64,000 nucleotides of DNA from NCBI GenBank assembly GCA_038380795.1, contig CM076259.1, forward strand, positions 24,162,977 through 24,226,976, written 5' to 3'. The stretch comes from Pyrocephalus nanus. Taxonomy: Eukaryota > Chordata > Aves > Passeriformes > Tyrannidae. Made by a program: the position numbers and the translations under genes. Shown here one piece after another: positions 38,115-48,865 of this stretch (within the stretch, counting starts at the first letter, position 1; each line of letters starts with the position of its first letter). The notes under the pieces were generated by a model. That model did not search any database. It saw nothing but the letters and a program-made list of their open reading frames with translations, and was not told where the DNA came from.

Positions 38115-40300
38115 CAACAGTTAATAATGAGGAATACCAAAAGCAGAGGCAGAGGTGATTGCAGGTTCTTTTGGTCTTCATTTCTTGAGCAAGAGAAGAT
38201 AGGATTAACAAAATCCACGAGGTGACACCAAATCATTAGGGTCAACCAAAATAAAGGGACTCAAAAAATTCAGGTGTTATAGCAGTTTCTCTATAAATCT
38301 CCCAGTTAGGATGTCACCCTCAGGCTGCATAGAATCTCGCAATGAGTTCCTAGCCTTAGAAATAGTTGCCCTTCACTGGGTACTGCTGAATCTTTCCTGT
38401 CAAAGAAGATTTATCCATGGGAAATAATTAAAAACATTTCAGAACTTTCTTCCTCTTGGAATAGATTATATTACATTAATTAGTGGAAGGTGTGGCTTAG
38501 GTTTTTTTTCTTTGCTCCCAAGGACAAGGGACATTTGTGCTTACCACAAGGTCTTCCCTCACCCCAGACCTCTTCTTACTACTTTAAATGATATACGTTG
38601 TCCACAATGCTGTAATAGTGCTAAGCACGGCATAATTTTGAGAAACAAAATGTCTCCCTCCCTCTTATTCTCTCACACATATGGCATCTCAAAAGGCAAC
38701 GACAGACTATAAATTCACGCCAAGGTTATGGAGACTCATCAAAGAGGAAGGAAAAGTTGGCTGTTTTTTGATGGCCATTCTCTGTGAACTGTGAAGAAAA
38801 CAACCGCTGCCATCATCAGATTCAGTCATAAAAACAGTGATGCTAGAAAAGTGTTTTCTAGGATGAAAGGTTGTTTCCAGCAAAGTACTATCTAGAGCTT
38901 TTGTGTTTGTGGTGTGTGCCAACCTTGCTTTGGCCGAGGTTTTCTTAAACCAGCAGATACTCCATCTCTGTTTTGCTTGAAATCTCCAAGAAATAATGCC
39001 TTGTGTCTTTTGGATCCAGCCATAGCATTATGTGTCAAGTCCAAAACTGGACTTGGTTCTCAGTTTCTAGCTGCTCACTGCCACCTGCAGAGCTGGCTCA
39101 GGTCTGTAGCAGGAATCTCTCCACTGTGTGCCATGACACTACACAGCTGTCTGGAAGGAGACACCCAATCCCTCTGACCCCAAGACATCCTCTGGGTTCA
39201 TCAAAGCCCATGTTTTCAGTTTCTGTTCTTCCACCCTTCTATTCCCCTCTGTTGCAGTGCCTGCAAGAGAGAGCAGCTGTAGTTATTGCAGGGCATTAAA
39301 AATATAAACAGTGCACTGCAGAAAGTTAGATCTAGACACTGTGAATGCGTAAAAGTGCTATTGTTTTTGTACTCGTGTGTTCTTTATAGCAATCTGGTAA
39401 GAGAGACAAGTTTCAGAGCAACATCAGTGCCTTTAAACATCCTCTCCACTGCAAAATTCAGGCAGTAGTGCAGAGCACAATGTACCACCAGACAGGGATT
39501 TCCCAGCTTGGGAAGGAGTGTGAAGAACAGTACCTGCTTGGCATTGTGGGACTGCTGGACCTGAGGCGGGGTCTGGTGGGGAACCTGAGTGGGTATCTCT
39601 GCTGTCATGCAGCTCCCTGCACCTGGGAAGTGCTAGTCAGTGACAGTCACCGCCCTGCCCAGCATTTCCCAAAGAGTCAGGCTCTGTTCTTCCAATGAAA
39701 AGCTTTTTTCCGTGGCAGGCATAGGGAAGGAACGGAGATGAAGAGATTCATTTTTGCTAGCCCTGTGCTTTGCAGTCTTTTTTTTAATTGGAGTAAATAG
39801 AATCAGAATGACAAGTGCAGAGTGATGTCTTCAATGTGCTATTTGTCTGGTGAGGAATTTGTGAAATATGTGTTTTTCTGTAGAGAGTGCATGGCTGTAA
39901 AGAAGGGCCATAGTCAGCACAACCTCAGAGCGATGGAGAATAAAGCATTCTAGTTTTGTGGCCATTGATCTGATGACACTGTGGGTAATGGATGGACAAG
40001 GTTAGTCTCAGAATGTCTGATTTTTCTGAAATCGTTGCTGGAGTCAGGCTTAAGGTTGCTTCACCGTGCAATTCTGTATTTACCATTATTAGAGATTCTC
40101 ATATCTTCACACTGGCTTTGAATTTCCTATGCTTTTAGTGACTGATGGGTTTGGAAGTTTTTTTAGAGAAGCATATAATTCTGGAAAGATATTTTTATGT
40201 GATCATTTTTGTTTACCTGAATTCTATTAATCTTCCCTTGCAGCCTTAGATCCATGTTTTTATATGGAATTTCTTTTTGCAAGTAATTTTGCAGGATAAA
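38115..40300. other. Non-coding stretch
   Basis: Nothing identifiable. Frames up to 98 codons at 38914-39299 (two overlapping plus-strand frames) and 39384-39698 on both strands look random. Confidence 0.5.
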
Positions 40301-40317
40301 TCCTTCCTTTTTCTTTT

Positions 40318-40358
<41 letters not shown>
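40301..40358. repeat. T-rich tract ending in T39
   Basis: A (TTTTTC)-type pyrimidine tract runs into thirty-nine uninterrupted T at 40320-40358. Read on the minus strand it is a long poly(A), but no retrocopied gene or SINE is recognisable in the sequence that would precede it (40359-40660), and no target-site duplication is visible. Its length makes it likely to vary between individuals. Confidence 0.9.
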
Positions 40359-40359
<1 letters not shown>

Positions 40360-40779
40360 AGGCCTAAATTCAGGGAAGAAGAGATCCCTGATTTAATTAA
40401 TCATACCTAAGTAGCACAAACAAGTTCCAGACCTTTTTGGGGCTACACTGCAAGAACAATTCTTGGGGAAATACCTCCATAGACAGGGAATTGTATATTT
40501 TGTTATGAGGTGCTTCACACTGTGCCTCCATTAAAGGAACCTTTGAAGAAAGAGCTGTGGCAGAAGAAAGGAGGAAAGTGGCAACCCAACTGATGCTTGC
40601 AAAAAGAAATGAAATACTTGAAAGCACTCGTATTTCTTTCCATAGCACTACCTGCCACTGAGGGGCATCAGCCCCAGACTCTTAAGTCCACCTGAACCTT
40701 TGAAGTCCTTTTGCATGTCTTGCACCTATTTCTGTGTAACTCCCAGATAACCATATTATTAAAACGCTCCCAGTTGCAA

Positions 40780-41065
40780 CCTGCCAGAAGATGGTGTCCT
40801 ATCCTATCAGACACTGGTCTCAGCACAGTGATCCAGGCGTTCATGACTGATTATTGCAGCTAATGTCTAGTGAAGAAGCTGGGCATCCTGGAAAAGCTCC
40901 AGTTGAGAAAACACAGTCTCTGGTCTCCCTAGCAACACTGATTACTGTGAGAACATCACCCGGCTGCTCCCTCATTTGTACTGGCCACCAGTGAAGACAG
41001 AGTCACCTTCAAGGTCTCTGCCCCAGTACTCCGTGCCTGCCACGGGTTTTGTCTGAGTTGCTGAA
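40780..41065 (+). mobile_element. LINE reverse transcriptase remnant, L2-like
   Basis: Translation with frame changes gives blocks typical of the C-terminal part of L2-clade LINE polyproteins. LSTVIQAFMTDYCS at 40819-40860 corresponds to the conserved V-x-A-F-v-x-S-R-L-D-Y-C-N stretch. A KLQL-like piece follows near 40893. Then NITRLLPHLYWPPVK at 40952-40996 corresponds to the H-I-T-P-v-L-x-x-L-H-W-L-P-V block, and VTFKVSAPVLRACHG at 41002-41046 to the I-x-y-K-i-x-x-l-v-x-k-a-l-h-G block. It ends with a piece like Y-L-S-E-L-L. Order and spacing fit. Stops and at least one frameshift make it a dead fossil. L2 itself is the likeliest clade; a related CR1/L3 lineage is the alternative. Confidence 0.65.
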
Positions 41066-42030
41066 GAAATTCACCTTTCTGCATAACCCCAGGGTTACTA
41101 CACCGTGCAGGAAGAAGCAGGCTGTTGACTCAGACGATGAGGTCTGTGCTGGGGACAGAATTTCATAGGGTTTCGGATCACTGAATTACTCCCACAAACG
41201 GTGAGAACCCTTGTGGTAGTTCCTGCCTTCTCCACGGAGAATTGTTCCCCAACATAGCCCGCCATCAATAGGCTTTTTGCACCCACACGTATGGGTGTAA
41301 AACACAACACATCCACACACCCACTCGTTAGCACGCACAGAAGTGTAAACAAACAAATCACCCTATAAACTAATCCGTCTCTTTCCTTTACAAGGCAAAG
41401 GAGGGAAGAAGACATAGAACTTATTGTTTTTGTTTCTATTTTCCAATACTTGGTTCACTCTCAGACGGTGTGTCTTTGGAACGGCCTAAATAAACAAAAA
41501 AGCTGTTGTGGTCAGGAGCCTTACTGGTATCTGGCCCATTAACTCACCCAGGGCGATTCCTATTAGCCTTGGGAGAGATTCCCATGAAAGCAAAGATAAC
41601 GTTGCACAGCCCTGCCTGGGCTTGTGAAACTATACCTCCAAATAGCTCTTCTAAGCTGCCTTAAATCTGTTAGCAGGTCCTGAGGAATGACCCACAAATC
41701 TTCTTTCAAATTTTTAATTCATTCCTTTCTGCTGAGTTCACTCCCCTTTTTTTGCTGTTTCCATGAACAATCTCACAAATCAGTTTGCTGGCAGGGATGT
41801 TTGTAGACATGGCAAATTTTAACTCAGTGTTGCATACTATTTGCAGAAAGTGCATTTCAAATGTGTTGTTACAGGTCTTTTCACTGTCTCCATTAGAAAA
41901 CATTTCCACTAAAAGAATGGAACTCAAAACACAGGCTCATGTTTGCACCCCAAATCCCTTAATAGCTGAAAGGGGAAAACTGATAGTAAGCAAAACTGTT
42001 CCACATACTTTCTTAAGCATAGCTCTGTTT
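41066..42030. other. Non-coding stretch
   Basis: No gene recognised. A 105-codon minus-strand frame at 41098-41415 has no known motif. A short inverted repeat (caccca and tgggtg) with a six-base loop lies at 41280-41297. Confidence 0.5.
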
Positions 42031-42105
42031 GTGAGAGCAGCTGTGCTGGTTCAGACCACAGGTCCATCTGCTGCAGTCTACTGTGTCCTGCAACAACTAT
42101 GAGAA
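42031..42105 (-). mobile_element. Old amniote CR1-type fragment, minus orientation
   Basis: The text gagagcagctgtgctggttc, then agaccacaggtccatctgct and gcagtctactgtgtcctgc match the widespread reptile and bird repeat in which ggtcagaccaaaggtccatc is followed by tagcccagtatcctgt. I know that sequence as the reversed 3' part of an old CR1 lineage. About 75 bases are recognisable. Further landmarks of the same lineage reappear at 43.46-43.66 kb in the same orientation. Confidence 0.6.
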
Positions 42106-42825
42106 GAAATTCAAGGAAATATGTGAATGAAGGAACTACTTTCCCAAAGACAAATATGTCACAGTATAAACCCATTAGGGACTTACCAGTATCACAGGGA
42201 GATGTTCAAATATTCAGGTAAGGGGGATACTATGACTGATCAGACAAACAGGTTGAATGATTAATTGATCTTATCTAAGTCAAGCAATGTACACATGCTT
42301 TTAACATACAATGATTTTCATGGAAAATATAAAATACTTTTGTGTGACTCTCATAACAAACTGTTTTCAACCTACACTTCAAAATAGTTTTGCCTGAAAA
42401 CTCTGAGCAAATGTAAAAATGATCACAAATTATTAGACCTTGTGGCTTGGGCATGAACACACTCAGACCTCAGTAGCAGGTAACATTTGATGGAACACGG
42501 CAGGTTCCAATTGAAACTGTTTTATATGAAGAAGCAAAGGTCATTAGCCACAGTAAGAAACTCCCACATGACGGAGTGGATTAGCCATGTTTCAATGTCT
42601 TGAGATCAACAACAGACCTCATTCAAAAAGTTGTTTCTTAGCTAAACACATATTATGCTTTAGTCAACAGCAAATTATTGGGTTCAATCCAGGGGTAACT
42701 GGGTGAAAATTAATGGCCTGTGATACTTGGAAGGTCAAAACACATGATCTAGTAGTCCCTTTAGTCTTCATCTCTGTGAACCCATGAATGCACAATGGAC
42801 GCGTGGTTCATTATAGAGTGGTGCA
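42106..42825. other. Non-coding spacer
   Basis: Nothing recognised; AT-rich, with no frame above 61 codons lying entirely within it. Confidence 0.5.
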
Positions 42826-42886
42826 CAGCCTCAGCTGATATAAATAGACAGTTGCACCGATTTACACTTGATAAGCATCTGGTCAG
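42826..42886. repeat. Old hairpin-type interspersed repeat, remnant
   Basis: Left arm cctcagctgatataaat (42829-42845) and right arm gatttacacttgataagcatctggtc (split here: gatttacacttgataag, then catctggtc; 42859-42884) resemble a palindromic repeat common in amniotes. Its arms read cagctggtgtaaatc and gatttacaccagctgagg, followed by atctggcc. The original central part is reduced to about 13 bases. I know this sequence as a conserved interspersed palindrome, possibly the remains of a small DNA transposon, but cannot name the family. Confidence 0.42.
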
Positions 42887-43459
42887 GCTTGCTCAGCTGC
42901 ACACACTGGCACGAGAAGTTGTCAAGACTAAAACTAAAAAATGGCTGTAGCACATCAGAGCTCGTGGACCAGATGGTGATGGGGCATTGCAGGAACCTCA
43001 CCCGTGTACATGGCCCTATCAGGAGAAGTCTCAATCTCATCCACAAGCCATTCCACTTGCAAACCAAGGAGAGGAGGCTCCTGGGGAGATATGGTTTAAG
43101 CTCTGCTGTCCAGGGTGGGCTTCCCTGGGTTGTGAGGGGATCTGGAAAGAGTGCTGCTTTGAACACAGTTTCTTCCAAAGCTTCCTCCTCACCAGGATGA
43201 CCACAACATTACCCAACTCAGTGCCATCCCTGGACATCTCGCCTTCTGTTACATTTACTAGTATTTTTTGTCCTAGGGTTTATAAAATCGAAAGCAATTG
43301 GGTTTCTTACATGGTGCCATCAGGTTAGGGTAGTGACAGTGAACATTTTCTTTCCTATTGTCTGAAAGCTAATCTCAAAGGGAAAATTCAGGTTACTCTC
43401 AATTCCTGCCTGTTTTCACTTGTCTCCCCATGTATCATGCTACTAGTGTTTTCCTGTTT
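42887..43459. other. Non-coding stretch with overlapping open frames
   Basis: Three frames of 110-115 codons overlap here: 42831-43178 minus, 42868-43200 plus and 42987-43328 plus. That all are open together argues for low stop-codon density by composition, not for a gene. None resembles a known protein. Confidence 0.45.
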
Positions 43460-43655
43460 CTGAAATACTTTTTAAGTATGTGTAGGTTATCATGCTCACA
43501 GTAGTTGCTGTTTAACCAATCTCTCCAGACTTTATCCTTTTAATCTTTCTTTCTAAATCAATCCCTCCACTCCCTTGATCATTTCAGTTGCTCTCCTTTG
43601 AACAGCTCCTGTTTGTCAATAACTCTTCCTAATGACTCATGTGGAACAGGAAATA
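43460..43655 (-). mobile_element. CR1 LINE internal fragment, old, minus orientation
   Basis: Reversed CR1 landmarks are present. A decayed agtatttgtaggctgttatc-like piece lies at about 43472-43492 (read as agtatgtgtaggttatcat). Then come tccttttaatctttctttct (43536), cccttgatcatttcagttgc (43572) and tctcctttgaacagctcctg followed by tttgtcaat (43592-43620). The matching consensus blocks are the ttaatctttcctcatag, ccttgatcatttttgttgct and ctcctctggactctctccaatttgtc segments. It may belong to the same insertion as the fragment at 42.03 kb, separated by later insertion of other sequence. Confidence 0.65.
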
Positions 43656-45744
43656 TGTGAAACTTCAAGGCGTAACAAAACACAGAAGCAGCACAGGTTC
43701 TGAGTCTTGAATACTGGGGATTTGTGATCATAATGAAAGAGCAGCCTATAGGGTATTTGTGAGCACTGCCCATAGAGCCTGTTCCCCCTGAATGCTCCAC
43801 ACAGAGCCTGTGGGACAGTTGATGCAGAAAAGCCTGACAGTGTGGTGATGGATGTGCTCAAGCACCCAAAGCCTGGAGGTCATGTTTGGGCCTCATTAAA
43901 AGATGTGCAAGAGCTCTCTGTAGGTACAATAAACTGTTTTGGGTGTGGCCTCGGGGTTTGCAGGAAGAAACACTGTAGTTGTATTACAAAGACCAATTTA
44001 CACATCCATTAGGAGAGTGGTGAACAACCAGATGATATGAGGTCATTCACTACAGCCCTAACCTACTTCCATAGGATGCATAGACATCCTCCCCACAGGT
44101 GGAAAGTAATGCTGAGGAGTGACACCATGAATAAAGGGAAAGATACAATAATTCAGTGAGGCACTTTCCAAAATATGGAAATAGAGCCCAAATTATAGTA
44201 ATACAAGAGAATTTAAAGTGCAGCAAGGGAGATGTAAAATGGAGATTAAGGAGGGTATAATGAACTTTGCTGCACAAACCATACCTTGGCAAACCCGTGC
44301 CCAGATTCTGTGGACACCCAACTTCCCCCAGGAGCAAAATGGTGACGCTCTCTGAAATAAGAACACAATAGCTGATTACAAAGGAGAGATCAGGGCAAGG
44401 AGCCATCCTTCCCACAGCACAGGAACTGTCCTGTGGAGGCAGCCTTCATAACAACTTGTACATAAAAAGTTTCCTCAACCATTCAGGTAAAACAGCCTCC
44501 TCAGACTGACAGTGCTGCAGCTCCAAAAGTGTGGGGTCATGAAAAGACCTCTTGCAAAGCTCTTCGGTCTCCTGTGTGACTCCAGCTCTTGTTTAGAGCT
44601 GATTTCAGCCTACGAAGGAGCTAGAAGCGACCCACAGGGATAGTGGCTCTGTGGTTAGAGAGCCACGTGTAGAGTAGACTCTGGGGGATGGAAGAACAGA
44701 GAGGTCCTCATTTGGTGAGACACAGGCAAGGTCAGGGTGTACAGCTCCCTTTGCAAGTCTTCTTCCTTCCTGGTTCTGTTTGAGGGACTGCTATAACTTG
44801 TAGTGTCTTCCAGGCTTTAATTCAGTAGCTGCACATCACGGAGACCTGTGCATATCATTCATTGCATGAGCCAACCTTTGGGCCTCATGCTACAAAGCAG
44901 TATGCTAAGCTGCTGCTGGGCATGTGTGCAGCAGCTGTGAGGGTCAGCAGACAGACCTTTGTGTCTGTAACACCAAATGGACATTTTGCAGGCCTGATTT
45001 TCCTCTTTCATGACAGCTACAGCTTGGCCACGTGTTCTTCTGCCTGGATGAAGTGCACAGTGGAACTGAAAAACACCCCTCTACAGTAGGAGAGCTGTCT
45101 TTCAGGGGGGAGAAGAAGAAAATTCCCACCTCTGCCATGCAAAAAGCTGCTTTGGAGATGTCCAACTCTATTCTCACTCTGGTGGAAATCAGCTCTCCCT
45201 CTGTGTATGTGTGTTGTTTTGCATTCCCAGTGCTAACAGAGCTCTGCCCATCAGTTCTTTCAAACAACGGGGTTTAAAGTTGCTGCCTTTCAAAGTCAGT
45301 GTAAGTGCGTAATGGCCATCAATATTGTCTTTAGGACCTCCTGGCTAACCACAAGGATGAAGCAGGAGGGTTGAGGTGTCAGCAGCACAAACTTTTGGTA
45401 GCTGAAAGGGTAGAAGAGCCAACACCACCAGCTCACCAAGCTGAAATACTCGCTGCCTTGGGCAACTTGCCACTCCCATCTATATCTAGCATTGCAGCAG
45501 GCACCTGGAAAAAATATATTTCTCTCTTCTGGGCTTTCTCGCATGGGGAGGTGAGGAGAAGAGTGAGAGGAGGGAGTAACTTTTGGATATTTGTAAAAGT
45601 CTCAGGCTGAGATGGGCCAGAGGCATGAGAGATGGAACAGCAGGTAAAGATGTGAATTTCCAAGTGGGTGATAAGCATCTTTGAATGCCCAAGGAAGGGA
45701 AGTGCAGAGTAGCTGAGCTCTTAACCAAAGCAGGCAGTGGCTTA
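43656..45744. other. Non-coding stretch
   Basis: No gene recognised. Frames of 121 codons (44050-44415 minus), 107 codons (44944-45267 minus) and several near 80 codons overlap one another on both strands. A small inverted pair, gtggctct and agagccac, sits at 44643-44664. Confidence 0.5.
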
Positions 45745-45850
45745 TTCAATTAGCTCTCTGTACAGACACCTTTGGGACTGAGGAGCTGAGGAGGGGGAGG
45801 TAATTATTGTCACCATGTTTTACAAAGAAGCCAAAGATGATCCAATTATA
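45745..45850 (+). mobile_element. Possible MIR-like SINE remnant
   Basis: The text ctctctgtacagacaccttt, followed after an intervening stretch by ggtaattattgtcaccatgt and tttacaaagaagccaaagat, loosely follows the layout of the MIR-like amniote SINE (gcgctgtacagacacata; later tattattatccccattttac, agatgaggaaactgagg). Divergence is high and the ends cannot be placed. Confidence 0.3.
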
Positions 45851-46039
45851 AAACAGAGCATCTCTACCTCAGAACAAGGAGAAAACACTGAAAAAAAAAA
45901 TCGTTAGAGTTAGAAAGCTTCTAGATGAGTCTAACGCGATAGAGATAAACCTCTCTGCCAGTTTCTCTAAGTGTGACTTGTGCTTCTCTAGCCTATTAGG
46001 ATTCTGGGTAAGAGTTAATGAAATACTGGACTGAGGAGA

Positions 46040-46365
46040 AGGGGTGTGGGGGGGATATAATTTATTTAAACTTTTCAAAAGCCTTTTGATAAAGTCTTTC
46101 ACAGAAGGCTATTAAAGAAATTTGTTACCCGTAGGGTGGGAGGCAAAGTCCTGACATGGATTAAAACCTAGATAAGAGGTAAGAAACAAAGGGAAGGAAT
46201 AAGCGTCCAATTCTCCGCATGAAAGGAGGTTAATAGCAAGATGCTCCAGGGATCAGCATCAGGACCAGGGATGTTCAATATGTTTATTAACGATCTAAGA
46301 GAGAGTGGAGAACAACAGATATACGAAATTTTGCTGATGGCACAGTTTACCTCTTGCAGTAAGTA
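46040..46365 (+). mobile_element. CR1 LINE reverse transcriptase remnant
   Basis: Palm-domain motifs of CR1-type reverse transcriptase can be read across frameshifts. NFSKAF at about 46069-46086 is followed, one base out of frame, by DKVFHRRLLKKF (usual form D-F-S-K-A-F-D-T-V-x-H, motif A). SKMLQGSASGPGMFNMFIND at 46236-46295 corresponds to the S-G-V-P-Q-G-S-V-L-G-P-x-L-F-N-I-F-I-N-D-L block, motif B. RNFADGTVY at 46324-46350 corresponds to K-F-A-D-D-T-K, motif C. The second catalytic Asp of motif C is replaced by Gly, and several stops are present, so the copy is dead. It lies on the same strand as the endonuclease remnant at 48.3 kb but upstream of it, the reverse of the order in an intact element. 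Confidence 0.75.
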
Positions 46366-48249
46366 ATTGGCTGTGTTTGACTCTCTTCTTGTGTTCATGG
46401 CTTGTCTATGAATAGATCACCAGTTTTACTAATAGGACTATAAATATAATTGGAAGTACAGCTTAGTCTGGTGAATAGTACTGAGACTGATTGCAGGAGG
46501 AAACCTACAGGTGCTAGAACATCAGCCTGGGATGGATGCAGAGTCACAAAGCAAGAGGTTTTCTGCATTCAGCTCCCCATCAGCTCTGTAAGTGCTGCTC
46601 CTTTTAACTGTGCTGCTTCTGATGCCACTGTCTGCTACTGCACAAGGACTGTGGTATGAGCTGTGTTAGGATACCCACTCATTCCCTCATCACAGTTTTC
46701 ATAATTACACTCCTGTGTGGTATAAATCTGCTATGGATTCATCTGAGGTCATGGAACCTTTGCCAGCATCCCCAGACATTACCCATGTGCACATCTCTCG
46801 GGGGAAGTGAGCACTCATGCATGCACCTTTATCTGTATTATATTCCGCATTCCAAGTCCTGATTTGGTAAATTCTTCCCAGGGCAGCCAAGCTTTTTGCT
46901 GCATGCTTTAGGAATTAAATGCATACTTCACTGCATCCTTCTAGTGCTGCCAGAGATGCTCTCCTACAGCTGTGTCCTGCACCCTTCCTCATCCAGATCT
47001 GCCTTCTTCACTACCTACATGCACTGGCCTTCCTATGGCTCCTATTCACTATTCATCACCCTGACTGAAACACTCAGCTCCTAGCAAGGTAGTTATTGTA
47101 GGCAAGTTAAAAGTCCTCCTTCACAGTCACCGCTGCCACATAAGTTTGTTCAACTCACTGTATTAAAGTCATTAGTGCCAGGCAGCCCTGGAGAAATGCT
47201 TTATGTCATCATTTTGCTCTACAGTACAGTAACCATTTTTTTACGCAGTTGAGGCTGCTGCTTCAGAGTACCTCAGCATATGCTGGAGGCTGCCTGTGTT
47301 TACATCTTTTGTCAGTCAAGAAACAAGAAACATCTCAAAGACATGATTAGAGAAAACTACATTTTCAAGTACTTTGTTAAATTGAGACTTTATTGAATTG
47401 GTCTCTGATTATCACACACTGCCAGTCCAGTACTACCAACAGAAATATTTTTTTTCCTTGTGGTCATTGAATTTCAGTTTATATTCATCTCCTATAAAGA
47501 GGATATAAAGACTGTTAGCTGATCAGACCAGGTGGTAGAAGTTTCCGTGCCTCCGGTTTGTCCCAGAGTGGTGTCAACACAACAGATGACAAACAGCCAG
47601 ATCAGCACACTGACTGTCAGTGTGACTGAGGAGGAAGAGGAATATTTATTGTTCTGTACAATTCCTTGGTATGTAAGTTTTTATGTGCTGAGGAAGATCT
47701 TCCCAGATGATATCTGATTTCACAGATCCTCTGTTGCACTTGTTGAGAAGCTGCTGATTACTCAGAGGTTTTTGTGCACCCTTTCTTCCAACTCTTGCCA
47801 GCTACTGAGGAAGGAACCAAGGAACAGGAGTACTCTGGGGTGTAAATATCTTCAACAACCAGTAGCAGCAGGGTTGATGCAGTTGTCCTCATGTTAATGA
47901 AGTCTAGTGTTTGAAGGCAGAGATTCCTCATGTGATCTGCTAGCATTGTCACTTAACACTTCTCACCAGCTGGTGAGTAGGAAAAAAGAGTGTTCTGGTG
48001 TCAGAGTAAAATAAGTGGCTGCAGTGTGTAGTGGAGTTGCTGGGGGTTTCTTAATGCTGTCTTCCGTCTTTTATATATATATGCAACCATGTATGAGCAG
48101 AATGGTCTCCATCTCAAAGCTGCTTCATTCTGTCAGAAGCAAGCTGGAGCAGCCAGGCGATTGCTTGACTGATGACACAAAGGGAAGGTGTTAAGAAGGC
48201 AAATGCAATACGAACTCCAGCTCAGCATGCTGCAAACAAATTGAGCTGC
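46366..48249. other. Non-coding stretch; may include 5' CR1 sequence
   Basis: No gene recognised. If the endonuclease remnant that follows belonged to a long CR1 copy, its ORF1 would lie in 47.3-48.2 kb. A 61-codon plus-strand frame at 47532-47717 contains a Thr/Ser-rich segment then EEEEEY, but I cannot match it to CR1 ORF1 with confidence. Confidence 0.4.
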
Positions 48250-48865
48250 TGCGCTGAAGTTATGAAGAAAAGAGATTTTCCTGTTACTTATACAGCAGTC
48301 CTAGACATCAGGGGAACAGGCAAACTGGAAATGGAAATTCCCATTGATGAGAAGGAATTTGATATTATTGTCATTGCTGAAACCCGCAGGGATTAGTCAC
48401 ATTACTTGGAATTTTTAACAGTGTAGTTACAAACATTTGAGGAAAAACAGAGTGAGTAAAGTCGTAGGGGTGATGCTCTGCATTAAAGATACCACTGCAT
48501 TTTTTCAGTTACTTGGTTTTTCAGAGCAGAGACTGATCCTTGTGTTTACTATAAAACTTTTTAGACTTTGACTATCGGAGTCTTTCAGACATTGCTGAAT
48601 TAACGATTTAATAGTGATTCTGCTCAGCTCTGTGGCACGAAAATTCAAAATACAGTTGTTATGGAAGGATTCCGATTTGAAAATATGCTAGAGGTTTTAT
48701 GCAGTCAACGGGAAATATCACTGATGCTTCTGAATTGTACAGATGATAATTTTCTACTGTGAAAACAATACATTCAGGTTGAGGTAAAAGTCTACTGTTG
48801 TTCTCATTAAGAAGGATGAAGAAGATAGAAATGCTGGTCTAAGCTGTTGGTTGCCTCTGAAAGGT
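48250..48865 (+). mobile_element. CR1 LINE endonuclease remnant
   Basis: The decayed N-terminal apurinic-type endonuclease domain of CR1 ORF2 can be followed. GKLEMEIPIDEKEFDIIVIA then ETRRD (48316-48396) corresponds to the E-L-E...Y-D-I-I-x-I-T-E-T-W-W-D block, with the two Trp replaced. YKHLRKNRVSKVVGVMLCIK at 48428-48487 corresponds to Y-x-L-F-R-K-D-R...R-G-G-G-V-A-L-Y-V. LNCTDDNFLL at 48730-48759 corresponds to L-E-x-x-D-D-N-F-L-x-Q. A decayed L-L-D-L-V-L-T-N-x-E block follows near 48795. The D-F-N-H block expected before it is not readable. Stops and frame changes show it is not functional. Confidence 0.75.

Noticed and set aside
42831..43328. Three frames of 110-115 codons, open on both strands
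   Set aside because: Simultaneous openness in several frames indicates few stop codons by composition; no domain or splice structure seen.
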